Shown here: piece after piece, positions 1-7,029 of the stretch
Layout: the number at the start of each line of letters is the position of its first letter
Position numbering within the stretch: the stretch's first letter is position 1
From: an uncultured Porphyromonadaceae bacterium
GTDB taxonomy: Bacteria > Bacteroidota > Bacteroidia > Bacteroidales > Muribaculaceae
Assembly: GCA_900547825.1 (NCBI GenBank)
Contig: URII01000069.1
Location: 1 to 9,683, forward strand
Direction of reading: 5' to 3'
Length of the DNA: 9,683 bases
Notes under the pieces: generated by a model
Seen by the model: only the letters and a program-made list of their open reading frames with translations
Told to the model about the DNA's origin: nothing
The model's database searches: none
Translations under genes and position numbers: made by a program

Positions 1-12
1 CGAAAGCGAGTG

Positions 13-44
13 CAAAGGTAGACATTCCTCCCATACCTGCCAAA
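13..44 (-). promoter_or_regulatory. Leftward Bacteroidota promoter leaving the window
   Basis: On the minus strand a -33 box TTTG (41-44) is followed after 20 nt by the -7 box TACCTTTG (13-20), then CACTCGC. This fits the Bacteroidota sigma-factor pattern TTTG/TAnnTTTG. Transcription would start at about position 8 and run left out of the window, so the gene it serves cannot be seen. The 10-bp repeat array lies about 90 bp upstream of its -33 box. Confidence 0.7.
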
Positions 45-130
45 TATTTTGCCATCTTTTTTCAGGAAAATTTCAGCAACAAAACGCTCCGCCTTGACTG
101 CCACACAATTAGCGCAAATATTTTTTCGCA

Positions 131-210
131 CAAAATCAGACATGATCAGACATGATCGGACGAGATCGGACTCAATCGGACTGAATCCGACATTTTCCGA
201 CTTCTACGAA
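131..210. repeat. Array of 10-bp direct repeats, consensus CNNNATCGGA
   Basis: Eight consecutive 10-bp blocks start at 131, 141, 151, 161, 171, 181, 191 and 201 and share the frame C-NNN-A/T-T-C-N-G-A. The core reads TCAGA in units 1-2, TCGGA in units 3-5 and TCCGA in units 6-7. Unit 8 (CTTCTACGAA) is degenerate. No unit is longer or shorter than 10 bp, so all cores sit on nearly the same face of the helix. Because TCGGA and TCCGA are reverse complements, neighbouring units 5 and 6 also form a small inverted repeat. GATC occurs in units 2, 3 and 4 at exact 10-bp steps. No reading frame is apparent. A regulator-binding array or repeat-derived spacer is possible; its function is unknown. Confidence 0.75.
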
Positions 211-273
211 TTTTAGGACTTAGCCAATATCTTAATAAAACTTACCACCAAAATTCTATCACCTATAAATGAC

Positions 274-316
274 AACGCCCTGCGCAATGCTTGACAGCAT
301 AATGGCGCAGGGCGTT
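274..316 (-). terminator. Hairpin terminator after the phospho-sugar mutase gene
   Basis: A perfect 12-bp stem (274-285 pairing with 305-316, AACGCCCTGCGC and its complement) encloses a 19-nt loop and lies 17 nt past the stop codon of the leftward mutase gene. The sequence after the stem on the minus strand is GTCATTTATAGG, a weak U tract, so termination efficiency is uncertain, but position and stem strength fit an operon end. Confidence 0.65.
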
Positions 317-333
317 AAACATTAGATTCGTTA

Positions 334-2082
334 TCAGATACCGAGATCTTTCTTTATGGCTTCGATCTTAACATCGGCCAAACGGTTTGCCTCGGCATAA
401 TCCTCAGGCTTGGTCATGGTGCCGCGAACCTCTATATAAAATTTAATCTTCGGCTCGGTTCCCGATGGGCGCACCGATACTTTCGAACCGTCCTCAGTGA
501 AATACTGAAGTACGTTGGAAGTTACAGGCATATCCATCTTAGTCATTTTGCCCGTGCGCAGATCTGTAACATTAAGGGTATCGTAGTCCTTGACCTCAAC
601 AACAGGGCTACCGCCAAGCGACTTGGGCGGATTGGCCCTGAAGCCACGCATCATAGCTACAATCTCCTCGGCTCCGGATTTACCCTGACGCACTACAGAG
701 ATTCCACACTCACGCGAGAATCCATATTTAATGTATATGTCGCGGAGCATCGACATGAAGTCCATGCCTTTCTCCTTAGCCCAAGCAAGAGTCTCGGCCA
801 TGAGCGAAATAGCAGATACCGAATCTTTGTCGCGGGCAAAATCTTCGGCCAGGAAGCCATAACTTTCCTCCCCGCCTCCAAGGTAACGGGCCACACCTTC
901 ATGGTCACGGATCACGGAAGCAATCCATTTGAATCCGGTATAGCAGTCAAACATGCGGATGTTATTCTTATCGGCTATAGACTTTATAGTCTCGGTGGTC
1001 ACGATAGTCTTAACAATATATTCATTGCCCTTGAGCAATCCGAGCTCTGCATTGCGCGTCATAATATAATTAAGGAGTATCATGACTATCTGATTGCCGT
1101 TGACAAGCACATACTCTCCGTCAGTGTCACGGATAACGCAACCTATACGGTCAGCATCAGGATCCGAAGCCACAACAAGATCAGCATCCACCTCCTTAGC
1201 CTTAGCTATAGCCATTGCCATCGCCTCGGGATTCTCCGGATTCGGAGAAACGACAGTGGGGAAATCGCCGGAAGGAATATCCTGCTCTGGGACATGAATT
1301 ATATTTGTAAAGCCATAACGCCTGAGCGATTCAGGTATAAGCTTCACACCTGTGCCATGAATAGGAGTATAAACTATCTTAAGATCACTGTGGCGCTGTA
1401 TGGCTTCAGGACTCAGAGAAAGTCCCTTTATGGCTGTAAGGAATGCCTCATCGATCTCCTTGCCTATAATGGTGATATTATCAGGATTGCCTTTAAATTT
1501 AATTTCGCTTACATCCTTGATTTTCTCAACATTATTGATGATATTTACATCATGAGGAGCTATGATCTGCGCACCATCGGCCCAATAAGCCTTATAACCG
1601 TTATACTCTTTGGGATTGTGCGAGGCTGTGATGTTCACACCGCTATGACATCCAAGATGACGGATAGCAAACGAAAGCTCAGGGGTGGGGCGGAAATCCT
1701 CAAACAGGTACACCTTGATACCGTTGGCAGAGAAAATATCCGCTACAATCTCGGCGAACTTGCGGCTGTTGTTGCGCACGTCATGACCTACCACTACCTT
1801 TATCTCTGGTTCGTCCATAAAAGCTTCCTTGAGATAGTTGGCGAGGCCCTGAGTTGCGGCACCCACGGTGTATATGTTCATTCGGTTTGATCCCGGTCCC
1901 ATAATTCCACGTAAACCTCCGGTTCCGAATTCAAGATCCTTATAGAAGGATTCAATAAGGTTTGTCTTGTCCTCGGCCTCAAGCATTTCTTTTACCTGAG
2001 CACGTGTTTCGGGATCATAGGCGTCACTCAGCCAGGCCTGAGCCTTGGCTGTGACGTTGTTGAGCAATTGCTGGTTATCCAT
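334..2082 (-). CDS. Phospho-sugar mutase (phosphoglucomutase/phosphomannomutase family)
   Basis: This is a 582-residue alpha-D-phosphohexomutase, a cytoplasmic enzyme that interconverts sugar 1- and 6-phosphates through a phosphoserine. All four family motifs are present in order: the catalytic loop TASHNPKEYNG with Ser154, the metal-binding loop DPDADR at 307-312, the sugar-recognition loop GGGEESYGF at 402-410, and the phosphate-binding loop RPSGTEPK at 538-545. The length and the N-terminal EFGTGGLRG (51-59) match the roughly 580-residue PGM2-like subgroup rather than the roughly 450-residue bacterial ManB/GlmM type. The exact substrate (glucose, mannose or pentose phosphate) cannot be read from sequence. 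There is no signal peptide. The TGA stop is followed directly by TAA. The gene follows the subtilase gene by 52 nt on the same strand with no promoter visible between, so it is probably the last gene of that transcript. Annotators often name such genes pgm. Confidence 0.95.
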   Translation of the reverse strand: MDNQQLLNNVTAKAQAWLSDAYDPETRAQVKEMLEAEDKTNLIESFYKDLEFGTGGLRGIMGPGSNRMNIYTVGAATQGLANYLKEAFMDEPEIKVVVGHDVRNNSRKFAEIVADIFSANGIKVYLFEDFRPTPELSFAIRHLGCHSGVNITASHNPKEYNGYKAYWADGAQIIAPHDVNIINNVEKIKDVSEIKFKGNPDNITIIGKEIDEAFLTAIKGLSLSPEAIQRHSDLKIVYTPIHGTGVKLIPESLRRYGFTNIIHVPEQDIPSGDFPTVVSPNPENPEAMAMAIAKAKEVDADLVVASDPDADRIGCVIRDTDGEYVLVNGNQIVMILLNYIMTRNAELGLLKGNEYIVKTIVTTETIKSIADKNNIRMFDCYTGFKWIASVIRDHEGVARYLGGGEESYGFLAEDFARDKDSVSAISLMAETLAWAKEKGMDFMSMLRDIYIKYGFSRECGISVVRQGKSGAEEIVAMMRGFRANPPKSLGGSPVVEVKDYDTLNVTDLRTGKMTKMDMPVTSNVLQYFTEDGSKVSVRPSGTEPKIKFYIEVRGTMTKPEDYAEANRLADVKIEAIKKDLGI

Positions 2083-2134
2083 GTCTTATAGAATGTATTG
2101 AAAATTTGTTTTACGGCGTGAGCGAGCCTTACGC

Positions 2135-4324
2135 TTATCTGATAAGAACGCGCTGTGAGAAGCTGTTGTTGGCCCCTTTAACTTTAATTATATAGATACC
2201 GTCGGAAAGGTGTGAAGCATCCATTGTGACATTGTCTCCTGCTCCTTCCGTAACGGCGCCCACACGTCCCTGCATGTCGTAGAGATAGGCTGTCACATTA
2301 CGTTCGCCGGCAAGGAATATGTCAAATATACCACGGCCTACAGTTGTGACCATAAGAGGTGAGAGTCCATCTTTCTCTATTGTTTCCAAGCCCGACATGT
2401 TAAGGGCCATCTTTGTGCCTGCAAGCACATCCACTTTTCCTGCACCCCATTTCGGGATATCCTCATATCTTCCGGATTTATTGGCTGTCTCGACAGCGAT
2501 ATTACGGATATCGGCAGGTGAGAGTGAAGGATTAGCGCTCAACCACACAGCAGCAGTGCCGGCCATGAAAGGCGAAGCCATAGATGTGCCGCCCATAACA
2601 GTCCAGTAATATTTTTTACCGTCAACAGTGGCAGTGGCTTTTTTCGGCTCATAAGTGGCGTCGTATGAAGATGATTCTTCCACATGGGGAGTTGACATAG
2701 ACGAAATGATAGCAGAGCCGGGAGCCATGATGTGCGGAAGCGAACGTCCATCGGGAAGAGTTCCCCAGGAAGAGAAAGACACAGCATCCTTAAGCGTCTC
2801 ACCTACATAAGGCACCGCATTTCGCACACAGAATGCACCTACCGAGATGGTATTTTTACCGCAAGCCCATGTATTTATACTGTTTTCGCCGATAGTTCCA
2901 GAATATCCAGCCACATCGTTGGACGAGAAGTCTATATAATATGCGTCATTATAGATATCAACACGCTTTCCGGTGGTTCCCTTAACAATAATAGCCGGAA
3001 GAATAGAGGTAGACACCGACTTGTTCTGAAGGTCCATCGATATGGAGGCCATATAGCGGTTATTTGTAGGATTAAGCACAAGATAACCTCCCATACGTGA
3101 ATTTGTATAGGCCGATGTGAACTGAGTGTTGCTCAAGTCACCGCTTTTGCGTGCTGTACCGGAGGCAACATATTGTCCGGCTGTGGTAAGAGGCATTTCA
3201 TATGTAACCATTCCGGTTGTCTTATTATACAGCGCAAGTGACACTTCAATAGGGGTGTCATCCTCGCTCCATACATCGACAGCGCTTCCATAAGTCTGAT
3301 AACGCGCACCATAATACTGGTTGATCATTTTCAGATTCTCCGAAGGCACCACAAATGTCTTTATCTCATGGTCAGCGGAATTAAATGTTCCTGACACACC
3401 AACCACGCGGTCACCTTCGTTGCCGGCAGCAAGAGTGATCACAGCGCGTTCGGCAAGAGCGTCAAGAGCTGCTGTAAAGGAATCGGATCCGTCGTGCGCC
3501 CCAATGTTTATACCGAGCGACAAGTTCACAACCGCAGGTTGATTGTTTTCCTCGGCATAAGTAATGATGCGTTCCACGCCTTTGAGGATGGAAGCTTCGG
3601 TGGTTGATCCACAAGCTATTGCTATGTCAGCCTCAGGAGCTACACCATGATAGCTTGTGGTACCGTTGACATAGCTTCCAGCAGCTGTTCCGAGCACATG
3701 TGTGCCATGTGTCTCATCTTTGTCGTCAGTTTTAAAACCGGCTATCTGGGTAGGTGTGGAATAAGCGCGTTCCGTAACGCGACCGCCGGTATACGCTGTA
3801 TATGTCCATACACGCTTTACACGCGATTCAGTAATGTCGTCGGCTTTCTTGAAGTTGATGTGATTCGGATCAAGTCCTCCATCAAAAAGACCCACTACCA
3901 CTCCAGCTCCATTATAAGCGGAAGGAAGGTCGGAAAGTCCTTTCTGCACGGCATCGACATTACACTCCTGACGACCGAGATTGTTAAGCAAACGGGCAGG
4001 ACGTGAAACACTCACACGCTTCACTCCGTCGAGCTCACACAAAGCATCAATCGATGTAACAGGAAGCGAGGCCACCACAAAAGTGCCGAATGCGGATTCA
4101 ACTTCCAATCCGGGCACATCAAGGGATTCGGCAGTAAAACCGTCCTCAAGCGTAATTATTACATTGGCCACATTACCTGTAGCTCTGAAATTTTTCAATC
4201 CATTGGGGGTCGTAAGAGATTCTGCCTGAGGCAAAAATCGTTCATCGCCGGGATCAAGAACGGTACGCGCGCCTAAGCTGAGTGCACATGCTATAGACAG
4301 TGCGGTAAAAATAGTTTTTCTCAT
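2135..4324 (-). CDS. Secreted S8 (subtilisin-like) serine peptidase with T9SS sorting domain
   Basis: This 729-residue protein starts with a signal peptide (MRKTIFTALSIACALSLGA) for Sec export. Residues about 50-110 look like an inhibitor-type propeptide. The S8 domain follows with a complete triad: Asp148 in FDGGLD, His206 in HGTHV and Ser581 in GGTSMASP, plus the oxyanion Asn302 in AAGNEG. The gap from Asn302 to Ser581 (279 residues) is far longer than the roughly 66 in subtilisin, so a beta-rich domain is inserted at about 320-480. Residues about 660-729 (VTAYLYDMQGR ... GIYIIKVKG ... SFSQRVLIR) form a type-A Por secretion tail, which directs export by the type IX system, usually with cleavage and attachment at the cell surface. 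Its natural substrate is unknown. It lies second in a leftward gene trio, and no TAnnTTTG box is seen in the 52 nt before it, which suggests co-transcription with the beta-barrel gene. Confidence 0.95.
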   Translation of the reverse strand: MRKTIFTALSIACALSLGARTVLDPGDERFLPQAESLTTPNGLKNFRATGNVANVIITLEDGFTAESLDVPGLEVESAFGTFVVASLPVTSIDALCELDGVKRVSVSRPARLLNNLGRQECNVDAVQKGLSDLPSAYNGAGVVVGLFDGGLDPNHINFKKADDITESRVKRVWTYTAYTGGRVTERAYSTPTQIAGFKTDDKDETHGTHVLGTAAGSYVNGTTSYHGVAPEADIAIACGSTTEASILKGVERIITYAEENNQPAVVNLSLGINIGAHDGSDSFTAALDALAERAVITLAAGNEGDRVVGVSGTFNSADHEIKTFVVPSENLKMINQYYGARYQTYGSAVDVWSEDDTPIEVSLALYNKTTGMVTYEMPLTTAGQYVASGTARKSGDLSNTQFTSAYTNSRMGGYLVLNPTNNRYMASISMDLQNKSVSTSILPAIIVKGTTGKRVDIYNDAYYIDFSSNDVAGYSGTIGENSINTWACGKNTISVGAFCVRNAVPYVGETLKDAVSFSSWGTLPDGRSLPHIMAPGSAIISSMSTPHVEESSSYDATYEPKKATATVDGKKYYWTVMGGTSMASPFMAGTAAVWLSANPSLSPADIRNIAVETANKSGRYEDIPKWGAGKVDVLAGTKMALNMSGLETIEKDGLSPLMVTTVGRGIFDIFLAGERNVTAYLYDMQGRVGAVTEGAGDNVTMDASHLSDGIYIIKVKGANNSFSQRVLIR

Positions 4325-4376
4325 AAGGTTATTCGTTCAGATTTTGTGTTAGGATATTTGATATTAATTTATTCAT

Positions 4377-5156
4377 CTAAAAATGCCATGCAGCCACGCC
4401 CCATACATTCACATTATGGATCGACGGCCTTACAATTCCGGACGCCGACATTTCAGCCATATTCTTAAAGCCTATATGGGTTCTGACACCCACGGAAAAA
4501 CGGCCGCTGAATGTGAGGGAAGTGCCGAGATGCAATCCTATGTCAGTCCGTTTGCTGGAACATATAAACGCGTCAGAATCCTGAAAATAGCCTGACTTTG
4601 TATCGATATCTTCCGTTACAAGCTGTCCGAGGGCATTTATATAGCTTTTCGTTATAGACTGCTTCTGCGAGCCGCCCAATCCGAAAGAAAAATACAGGCC
4701 TCCGTCAACATTCCAACGCAATTTGCGGGCCGGATTAAACCGCACCGACACATATACCGGAACATTGAGAGTATAATAATGATTACGAAGGAATATTGTT
4801 GCGGGTGAAGTAGTTGCATCACCGCTAACCATCATGTCCATACGCCAGTTATTGAATGCGAAGTTCATCTCTGTGCCCAGGCCGAGAAAATCACGTATGC
4901 CGAACACAACACCACCGCCCATAGCGCCGGTAACGCCTGCACTCACATTCAACTCCGAAATGGAGCTGAAGCGGGAGCCGAAATTCTGACTCACGCCTGA
5001 AGCGCCCACCATGATATTGACATACGGCTCCAGAAACTTGGATGGCGCACCTGTGTCGAAAAACGCAACCTCCCGCCCCGGCTCCTGAGCCATAGCGGGA
5101 CTAAGCGACATAGCCACAAGCAACAATGCTGCGATCAATGACTTGGTTTCTCTCAT
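4377..5156 (-). CDS. Outer-membrane beta-barrel protein (porin-like, PF13568-type)
   Basis: I place the start at the ATG at 5154-5156, giving 259 residues that begin with a clear signal peptide (MRETKSLIAALLLVAMSLSPAMA, cleavage before QEPGRE). The ATG at 5192 would add 12 unlikely residues and overlaps the -33 box of the predicted promoter. The mature part alternates polar and hydrophobic residues in many short strands with glycine turns (for example YYTLNVPVYVSVRF and FSVGVRTHIGF). It ends in Trp-His-Phe, a terminal aromatic typical of barrels inserted by the BAM complex. It resembles the small outer-membrane barrel proteins (OMP_b-brl families) common in Bacteroidota. No ligand or pore function can be deduced. 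It is the first gene of a leftward trio, and its promoter lies almost on the start codon, so the message may be leaderless. Confidence 0.85.
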   Translation of the reverse strand: MRETKSLIAALLLVAMSLSPAMAQEPGREVAFFDTGAPSKFLEPYVNIMVGASGVSQNFGSRFSSISELNVSAGVTGAMGGGVVFGIRDFLGLGTEMNFAFNNWRMDMMVSGDATTSPATIFLRNHYYTLNVPVYVSVRFNPARKLRWNVDGGLYFSFGLGGSQKQSITKSYINALGQLVTEDIDTKSGYFQDSDAFICSSKRTDIGLHLGTSLTFSGRFSVGVRTHIGFKNMAEMSASGIVRPSIHNVNVWGVAAWHF

Positions 5157-5161
5157 AACTG

Positions 5162-5193
5162 CAAATTTAAAGATTTCCGGACAAACTGGCAAA
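5162..5193 (-). promoter_or_regulatory. Promoter of the leftward beta-barrel/subtilase/mutase genes
   Basis: On the minus strand TTTG (5190-5193), a 20-nt spacer and TAAATTTG (5162-5169) exactly match the Bacteroidota consensus. Only 5 nt separate the -7 box from the ATG at 5156, so the transcript should start at or within a few bases of the start codon. It is the only consensus promoter I find for the three leftward genes. Confidence 0.65.
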
Positions 5194-5213
5194 TTAAGAG
5201 GAGACTTTTAAAT

Positions 5214-5244
5214 TTTGCAGGGTCACGCAAGTATTGTAACTTTG
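5214..5244 (+). promoter_or_regulatory. Promoter of the YitT-family gene
   Basis: TTTG (5214-5217), a 19-nt spacer and TAACTTTG (5237-5244) match the Bacteroidota consensus. The start site would be near 5250, leaving a leader of about 20-25 nt before the ATG at 5273 and no Shine-Dalgarno sequence. Its -33 box lies only 20 bp from that of the divergent leftward promoter. Confidence 0.75.
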
Positions 5245-5272
5245 CACCATACATATCACAACCTCTGTAACA

Positions 5273-6235
5273 ATGTTCATAAACAGCACCAAATTATGGG
5301 TTACCGCCAAGGACTATGTAATGATAGTGGTAGGCATCCTGCTCTATGCGTTCGGCTTCTGTGCCTTTATCTTGCCTGAAAAAGTAGTTATCGGCGGCGT
5401 TTCAGGTCTCGGCTCCATAGTTTATTTTATCACAGCCAACCATTGGGGCCACGGCATTCCGGTGGCGGTGACGCAATATGCAGTGAACCTTCTGCTGCTT
5501 GCCATAGCATGGAAAAAGGTAGGAAAGACATTCGTTATCCGCACAATATTCGGAGCTACTGTGATAGCAGTAGCGGTGGGTATATTCCAGCCAATGTTCC
5601 CCACTGCTATAGTCAAGGGACAACCGTTCATGAACGTACTGCTGGGAGCATTCCTCTGCGGAGCCGGAATAGGCATGGTGTTCGTACACAACGGCAGTAC
5701 CGGCGGCACTGATATCGTGGCGGCAATGGTGGCCAAAGTCACGAACGTATCCATAGGACGAACCATGATTTATGTCGACATGTGCATAATCGGTTCGTCA
5801 TATTTCATTTTCGGCCAGGTAGATAAAGTAATTTACGGCGCATTGGTGCTTTTCATAGTTCCCCTTATGGCCGACATGATCATAAACACCAACCGTCAGG
5901 CCGTGCAGTTCCTTATAATATCCAACCGCTGGGAAGATATCGCCACCGCCATAAATTTCGAAGCACGCCGCGGATGCACAATAATCGACGGAAAAGGATG
6001 GTATACAAAACATGAACTTAAGATTCTCCTGGTAGTATGCCGTAAAATAGAATCGGTGACCATATTCCGCATAATCAAAAGCATTGACGAGCATGCGTTT
6101 ATAACCCAAGGCCATGTGAATGGAGTCTACGGTCAGGGCTTTGATACCATCAAGTTCAAACCACGCAAAGGAACTCACACCGCCGCCCCGGCTCAACCCA
6201 AAGCAATAGATAATCCTGACTCGGTAAAAGCATAA
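5273..6235 (+). CDS. YitT family integral membrane protein (DUF161/DUF2179)
   Basis: This is a 320-residue inner-membrane protein. The N-terminal two thirds contain about five to six hydrophobic segments, near residues 15-34, 62-81, 90-107, 119-138, 166-180 and 185-200, with the glycine-rich loops VIGGVSGLGSI (39-49) and HNGSTGGTDIVA (139-150) characteristic of the YitT family. Residues about 211-291 form the cytoplasmic DUF2179 domain, including RGCTIIDGKGWYT (233-245) and GVYGQGFD (284-291). The last 20 residues are a polar tail rich in Ala, Pro and Thr. The family is widespread and its transport substrate or role is not established, so none is assigned. The gene stands alone, with its own promoter and a terminator just downstream. 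The start has no competing in-frame Met before the first hydrophobic segment. Confidence 0.93.
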   Translation: MFINSTKLWVTAKDYVMIVVGILLYAFGFCAFILPEKVVIGGVSGLGSIVYFITANHWGHGIPVAVTQYAVNLLLLAIAWKKVGKTFVIRTIFGATVIAVAVGIFQPMFPTAIVKGQPFMNVLLGAFLCGAGIGMVFVHNGSTGGTDIVAAMVAKVTNVSIGRTMIYVDMCIIGSSYFIFGQVDKVIYGALVLFIVPLMADMIINTNRQAVQFLIISNRWEDIATAINFEARRGCTIIDGKGWYTKHELKILLVVCRKIESVTIFRIIKSIDEHAFITQGHVNGVYGQGFDTIKFKPRKGTHTAAPAQPKAIDNPDSVKA

Positions 6236-6253
6236 CTCCTGCATACATAAAAG

Positions 6254-6291
6254 AATACTGCTCCCCGCTGAAATCAGGGAGCAGTATTTTT
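6254..6291. terminator. Bidirectional rho-independent terminator
   Basis: A perfect 12-bp stem (6254-6265 with 6277-6288, AATACTGCTCCC and its complement) with an 11-nt loop lies between the converging YitT gene and the small secreted-protein gene. The plus strand continues TTTTTATG and the minus strand CTTTTATG, so both directions have a U tract. The pairing continues outward through ATACATAAAA/TTTTATGTATATG with one bulge, giving a stem of over 20 bp. Confidence 0.88.
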
Positions 6292-6308
6292 ATGTATATG
6301 CAAAAGGT

Positions 6309-6779
6309 TTATTTAGCCAACTCAGCTGCCATCTGAGCCTGCGCGGCACTTTCTTCAACAAGAAGCTTCAGGCAATCCTGACTGAATGAGAGGCTCTTTT
6401 TAGCGCCACCTGCTTTCATTGGATTTATGCTCTTCAATGAAGCGGAAGCATCCTTTACAAGCTCACCGGCCTCTTTTACAGAGGTAACTTCCTGTACGGT
6501 TGCTGCCACGAGAGCCACTACATCACCTGCCTGAGTTCCTTCAGTAGCCATCTTAACTATTATGGCAGAATTTGTCACAGCAGCTGTAGCGGCATCTTTG
6601 GTAGCTTTCTGCAATTTGTCTATGTCACCTACTCCACACATCTTGGGTTCCTTTTCCAATAGCTTTGAAAGCTTGGCGATACGTTCGGCAGAAGAGGCGA
6701 GCATTTCGGCAGAAGGTGCTGCGGCAAAACAGTTCAAACTTACCATAATGGCGATAAGTGCCATAAATAACTTTTTCAT
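6309..6779 (-). CDS. Small secreted helical protein of unknown function
   Basis: I do not recognise this 156-residue protein. It begins with a signal peptide (MKKLFMALIAIMVSLNCFAA, cleavage near residues 20-22). The Cys at 17 is preceded by Asn and does not form a normal lipobox, so a soluble periplasmic or exported protein is more likely than a lipoprotein. The mature part is rich in Ala, Lys, Ser and Glu and nearly free of aromatic residues. It looks all-helical, with amphipathic stretches at about 22-43, 52-79, 84-119 and 128-155. Two cysteines remain after cleavage, at 48 and 136, and could form a disulfide. The gene is transcribed alone, converges on the YitT gene across a shared terminator, and is divergent from the sensor kinase gene. 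Regulation by the neighbouring two-component system is possible but only inferred from position. Confidence 0.8.
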   Translation of the reverse strand: MKKLFMALIAIMVSLNCFAAAPSAEMLASSAERIAKLSKLLEKEPKMCGVGDIDKLQKATKDAATAAVTNSAIIVKMATEGTQAGDVVALVAATVQEVTSVKEAGELVKDASASLKSINPMKAGGAKKSLSFSQDCLKLLVEESAAQAQMAAELAK

Positions 6780-6826
6780 TGCGATTTAGATTTTAAATGA
6801 TAAAATAATTTGGTTTTAATGTATCG

Positions 6827-6834
6827 CAAAAGTA
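6827..6834 (-). promoter_or_regulatory. Likely -7 box for the small secreted-protein gene
   Basis: On the minus strand TACTTTTG fits TAnnTTTG, which predicts a start near 6822 and a leader of about 40 nt. The position expected for a -33 TTTG, 19 nt further upstream, is occupied by a run of eight G (6854-6861), so the promoter is either weak, activator-dependent, or uses a non-standard -33 region. Confidence 0.5.
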
Positions 6835-6853
6835 AATAATAGGGACTTAATTA

Positions 6854-6861
6854 CCCCCCCC
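6854..6861. repeat. Homopolymer run of eight C (G on the minus strand)
   Basis: Eight consecutive C lie in an otherwise strongly AT-rich 250-bp divergent intergenic region, immediately upstream of the promoter for the small secreted gene and about 70 bp upstream of the putative -7 box for the sensor kinase gene. Such tracts are prone to slipped-strand length change; whether this one varies cannot be told from one sequence. Confidence 0.9.
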
Positions 6862-6927
6862 ATTGTTAAAAAACATTAATTGAGCCAAATAATTTTCTTT
6901 CTCACTTTTTTATCAAACCAATTATGT

Positions 6928-6935
6928 TAATTTTG
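6928..6935 (+). promoter_or_regulatory. Possible -7 box for the sensor kinase operon
   Basis: TAATTTTG matches TAnnTTTG. The upstream sequence at the -33 distance is CTTTTTT rather than TTTG, so the match is partial. A start near 6940 would give a leader of about 90 nt before the ATG at 7030. No better candidate lies closer to the gene. Confidence 0.4.
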
Positions 6936-7029
6936 CATTTGATTGTTAATTTAATTCGATCCCTAATTTGTGCCACCTGCAACTATTCAGGCTCAGGATT
7001 GTTAACATAACATAGTATAATTTATATAA

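Noticed and set aside
131..210. CRISPR array
   Set aside because: The units are only 10 bp with 3-4 variable bases between cores, far shorter than CRISPR repeats and spacers, and no cas gene is present.
901..1890. A 329-codon open frame on the plus strand, opposite the mutase gene
   Set aside because: It lies wholly within a gene carrying all four mutase motifs, has no promoter or recognisable domain, and its composition is that of a reverse-strand shadow.
2083..2134. Hairpin in the gap between the subtilase and mutase genes (GGC...GCC)
   Set aside because: The stem is only three to four base pairs and no U tract follows, so it is not a credible terminator.
5157..5192. Upstream ATG at 5192 as the start of the beta-barrel gene
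   Set aside because: It would place 12 charged or irregular residues before an excellent signal peptide, and it overlaps the -33 box of the predicted promoter.
5798..6244. A 148-codon open frame on the minus strand opposite the YitT gene
   Set aside because: It is antisense to a well-supported membrane protein, lacks its own promoter, and shows no domain.
6319..6779. Lipoprotein call for the small secreted protein based on Cys17
   Set aside because: The residue before the Cys is Asn rather than Gly, Ala or Ser, and a normal signal peptidase I site follows at residues 19-21.
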